DNA from: Sphingomonas sp. So64.6b
GTDB taxonomy: Bacteria > Pseudomonadota > Alphaproteobacteria > Sphingomonadales > Sphingomonadaceae
Assembly: GCF_014171475.1 (NCBI RefSeq)
Contig: NZ_CP048817.1
Location: forward strand, 1,240,001 to 1,304,000
Direction of reading: 5' to 3'
Length of the DNA stretch: 64,000 nucleotides
Under the pieces are notes generated by a model. That model did not search any database and was not told the DNA's origin. It was given only the letters and a program-made list of their open reading frames with translations. Numbering within the stretch: position 1 is the stretch's first letter; each line of letters starts with the position of its first letter. A program made the position numbers and the translations under genes. Positions 62,377-64,000 of the stretch are shown piece after piece.

Positions 62377-63051
62377 ATGGCATCACACCCGTACATTTCC
62401 GGTCCCGGGAATATTGCGCAGATGATTGGATATTTACGGAAGAATTTTCCGGCTACCGTCACTTCTGATACGGTCAAGAAGTATTCGATTGCTCCGAACA
62501 ACGAGAGTTACGTTATCAATTCACTTCGTTTTATTAATATTATTGACGAAGAAGGCAAGAGAACATCCAAAGGACACGATGTATTCCTGCTCGGAGACGA
62601 GGAGTTCTCAAAAGCATTCGAAGTATTAGTGCGCGAAAGTTACGCAGATTTGTTTGAATTGCGGGCTGATGATGCTTGGACAATGACCAAGAGTGAGCTC
62701 ACGTCGTATTTTCGTGCTACCGACAAGACTAGCGAGCTAATCGGCAGCCGGCAGGCGTCTGTGTTTATCATATTCCGCGGGCTGGCGGGTCACGAGCAAC
62801 CTGCAGAGAAGTCTGTGATGAAGACGATTACAAAATCTAAATCGGTCAAGCCTAAAGCCTCGCCGACTAAGGTTGCCAAGACTCCCGATATAATGGTGAA
62901 TGGCGGTAGCGCAGCGGAGACCATCGGCGGGAAGTCTGCGCGAGATATGGCACTGACGGTCCGGATTGAAATAAACTTGCCAGCGAACGGATCACAAGAG
63001 ACCTACGATAACATTTTTAAAAGTATCCGGGCCAACTTGATCAATGAGTAA
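62377..63051 (+). CDS. DUF5343 domain-containing protein
   Basis: A 224-residue protein of low GC content. The N-terminal region (HPYISGPGNIAQMIGYLRKNFPATVTSDTVKKY, VINSLRFINIIDEEGKRTSKG, VLVRESYADLFEL) is the DUF5343 pattern, which I read as a winged-helix-like fold found in genes next to TIGR02391. A lysine-rich linker (KTITKSKSVKPKASPTKVAK) leads to a C-terminal ALTVRIEINLPANGSQETYDNIFKSIRANL segment. The function is unknown; a sensor or adaptor of a defence system is inference from context. It overlaps the next gene by 8 bases. Confidence 0.8.
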   Translation: MASHPYISGPGNIAQMIGYLRKNFPATVTSDTVKKYSIAPNNESYVINSLRFINIIDEEGKRTSKGHDVFLLGDEEFSKAFEVLVRESYADLFELRADDAWTMTKSELTSYFRATDKTSELIGSRQASVFIIFRGLAGHEQPAEKSVMKTITKSKSVKPKASPTKVAKTPDIMVNGGSAAETIGGKSARDMALTVRIEINLPANGSQETYDNIFKSIRANLINE

Positions 63052-63529
63052 AGCACTGAGGGCCTTCGAGAAGATCGCCCGATTAGCCGGCGATTTAAGT
63101 ACGGAGCGCTGCGATCGAGAGGAGCAGTCGCATCCATTCGATGAACGGAATATCCACCCTGATATCAGTCACGTAAGCCTCAAGCTGTTCGACAACGGTC
63201 ATTATTCCCAGGCAACGTTCGAGGCGTTCAAGCTTGTCGATATCAACGTGAAGAAGTTGTCTGGAATTAATGAGAGCGGCTTCAAATTAATGATGGCTGC
63301 CTTCGCTGAGGCCAACCCGAAGATCAAACTTACCGCGCTCGCGACGCAGAGTGAGATTGATGAGCAGTCCGGCTACAAGTTTATCTTCGCTGGTGCTATG
63401 TCTGCGATCCGTAATCCCCGCGGTCACGACATAAACATCGATCCAATTGATCGTTGCCTTGATCATCTCTCTTTCGCCTCTGTTTTGCTGAGGAGGCTTG
63501 AGGATAGGGATTCCGAAACTCTATCTTGA
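63044..63529 (+). CDS. TIGR02391 (Ymh) family protein with HEPN-type motif
   Basis: A 161-residue protein. Residues about 40-75 (HPDISHVSLKLFDNGHYSQA then TFEAFKLVDINVKKL) match TIGR02391, where an upstream helix hairpin packs against the last helices. The C-terminal AMSAIRNPRGHDI contains R123-N-P-R-G-H128, an RX4-6H motif as in HEPN RNases. An RNase or toxin role is therefore plausible but not shown. It is coupled to the DUF5343 gene by an 8-base overlap and to the broken third gene by TGATG. Confidence 0.82.
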   Translation: MSKALRAFEKIARLAGDLSTERCDREEQSHPFDERNIHPDISHVSLKLFDNGHYSQATFEAFKLVDINVKKLSGINESGFKLMMAAFAEANPKIKLTALATQSEIDEQSGYKFIFAGAMSAIRNPRGHDINIDPIDRCLDHLSFASVLLRRLEDRDSETLS

Positions 63530-63731
63530 TGGATTTTCGAATGGCTACAGAGCCCACGTCCGACGACATCATGGCTACCGTTAAGGAGTCGGGCTATCTT
63601 ATGGAGCAAGAGGTTGCCACGTTACCCTAGCAACGCGGGCTGCATGTGCGAACCAGCGTAGCATTTGGGGATCGGGCGAAGGGAAATCACGCGAGATCGA
63701 TGTTACGGCCGTTAAGTGCGTAGGTCAGCAT
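63529..63731 (+). pseudogene. Broken third gene of the island, PD-(D/E)XK nuclease-like remnant
   Basis: An ATG at 63529 overlaps the TIGR02391 stop (TGATG). Its frame reads MDFRMATEPTSDDIM then VKESGYLMEQEVATLP and stops at TAG 63628. Reading past the stop in the same frame gives QRGLHVRTSVAFGDRAKG (63631-63684), and a further shift to another frame at about 63681 gives GKSREIDVTAVKCV. Together EQEVA ... VRTSVAF ... SREIDV follow the order of the start of Mrr/PD-(D/E)XK-type nuclease proteins that I recall with ESGYLMEQEVA and SREIDV motifs. One stop and one frameshift break it, and similarity fades after about 63731. The family match is from memory. Confidence 0.55.
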
Positions 63732-63958
63732 TACGGTACATTACGGTGATACGTACAACAACTCCCTTACTTCGGGTGCAGCGTGAAAGGCGGTTTGCAA
63801 GTGTCACCGAAATTCAATTACGGAGGCTCTCGATTAACAACCGCCGCGGGTTATAAGTAGGCTGCGGCAGCTTTCCAAGGGATTATCGCGAGCGACTGCG
63901 CGATATAGACCGCCATAAATATCCATGGGACGACCCGTTCCACTTGGTGAAAGGGTCG

Positions 63959-64000
63959 ATGACGCTGGCCGTCCAAATCGGGATCAAGTTGGCCCCATTC
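63959..64000 (+). CDS. Possible gene start at the window edge
   Basis: An ATG at 63959 with AAAGG 5 bases upstream opens a frame (MTLAVQIGIKLAPF) that runs off the right end. The same frame is open back to about 63862 without an ATG, with DYRERLRDIDRHKYPWDDPF, so this could also be the inner part of a truncated gene. Too short to identify. Confidence 0.3.
   Translation, partial: MTLAVQIGIKLAPF

Overview
The window reads as a GC-rich alphaproteobacterial chromosome, most likely a sphingomonad. The evidence is the trpF-trpB-trpA-accD block next to pyrF and a LapA-domain gene, the aroK-aroB / xerD / accA block, a PopZ-like polar organiser, a bifunctional CysNC, YghU-type glutathione S-transferase, and families of C/G-rich palindromic repeats seen in sphingomonad genomes. 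Many neighbouring genes overlap by 1-4 bases (ATGA, GTGA, TTGA, TGATG), so translational coupling is widespread. No rRNA, CRISPR array or intact insertion sequence was seen. Three tRNA genes are present: Thr-TGT, Cys-GCA and Arg-ACG.

Layout. 1-7.5 kb, all minus: exonuclease/endonuclease/phosphatase protein, patatin-like protein, LapA-domain protein, pyrF, trpF, trpB, trpA and the 5' end of accD, with repeat hairpins between the groups. 8-11 kb: tRNA-Thr, a DUF429-like protein, two tandem MmcQ/YjbR proteins and rarA. 11.2-12.3 kb: a YqjI-like PadR regulator with a DUF2218 partner behind a 14-bp palindrome. 12.4-15 kb: a glycosyltransferase, a glutathione S-transferase, and a DUF559 nuclease-like gene bounded by 60-bp direct repeats. 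15-20 kb: radA, cvpA, NifU-like scaffold, a KefB/C-type antiporter, diacylglycerol kinase, DUF423. 20-25.6 kb: aroB/aroK diverging from a small membrane protein, a secreted protein of unknown function, xerD and accA. 25.7-26.4 kb: three Flp-type pilin genes. 26.4-37 kb: mutT, a sterol-desaturase-family protein, an alpha/beta hydrolase, tRNA-Cys, pcm, a TolC-type protein, a PopZ-like protein, an S9 peptidase and valS. 37-45 kb: MATE transporter, SIMPL protein, lipid kinase, hemB, two GNAT genes, a fused MFS/spermidine-synthase protein, a lipoprotein. 45-52 kb: tRNA-Arg, a cNMP-domain flavoprotein, corA, and cysD-cysNC-cysQ. 52-56.7 kb: an arginine succinyltransferase pathway segment (M20 hydrolase, astA, astB) and a DUF481 outer-membrane protein.

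The right end (about 56.8-64 kb) is accessory. It holds an isolated terminase pair, a truncated DUF7684-like gene whose 3' end is made by a repeat, an AraC/MFS pair, a small membrane protein, and a visibly AT-richer island. That island carries a DUF5343 gene, a TIGR02391 (Ymh) gene with an RNPRGH motif of the HEPN RX4-6H type, and a frameshifted remnant that looks like a PD-(D/E)XK nuclease. This three-gene cluster is the best candidate here for an under-described, possibly anti-phage, system; the third gene is broken in this copy.
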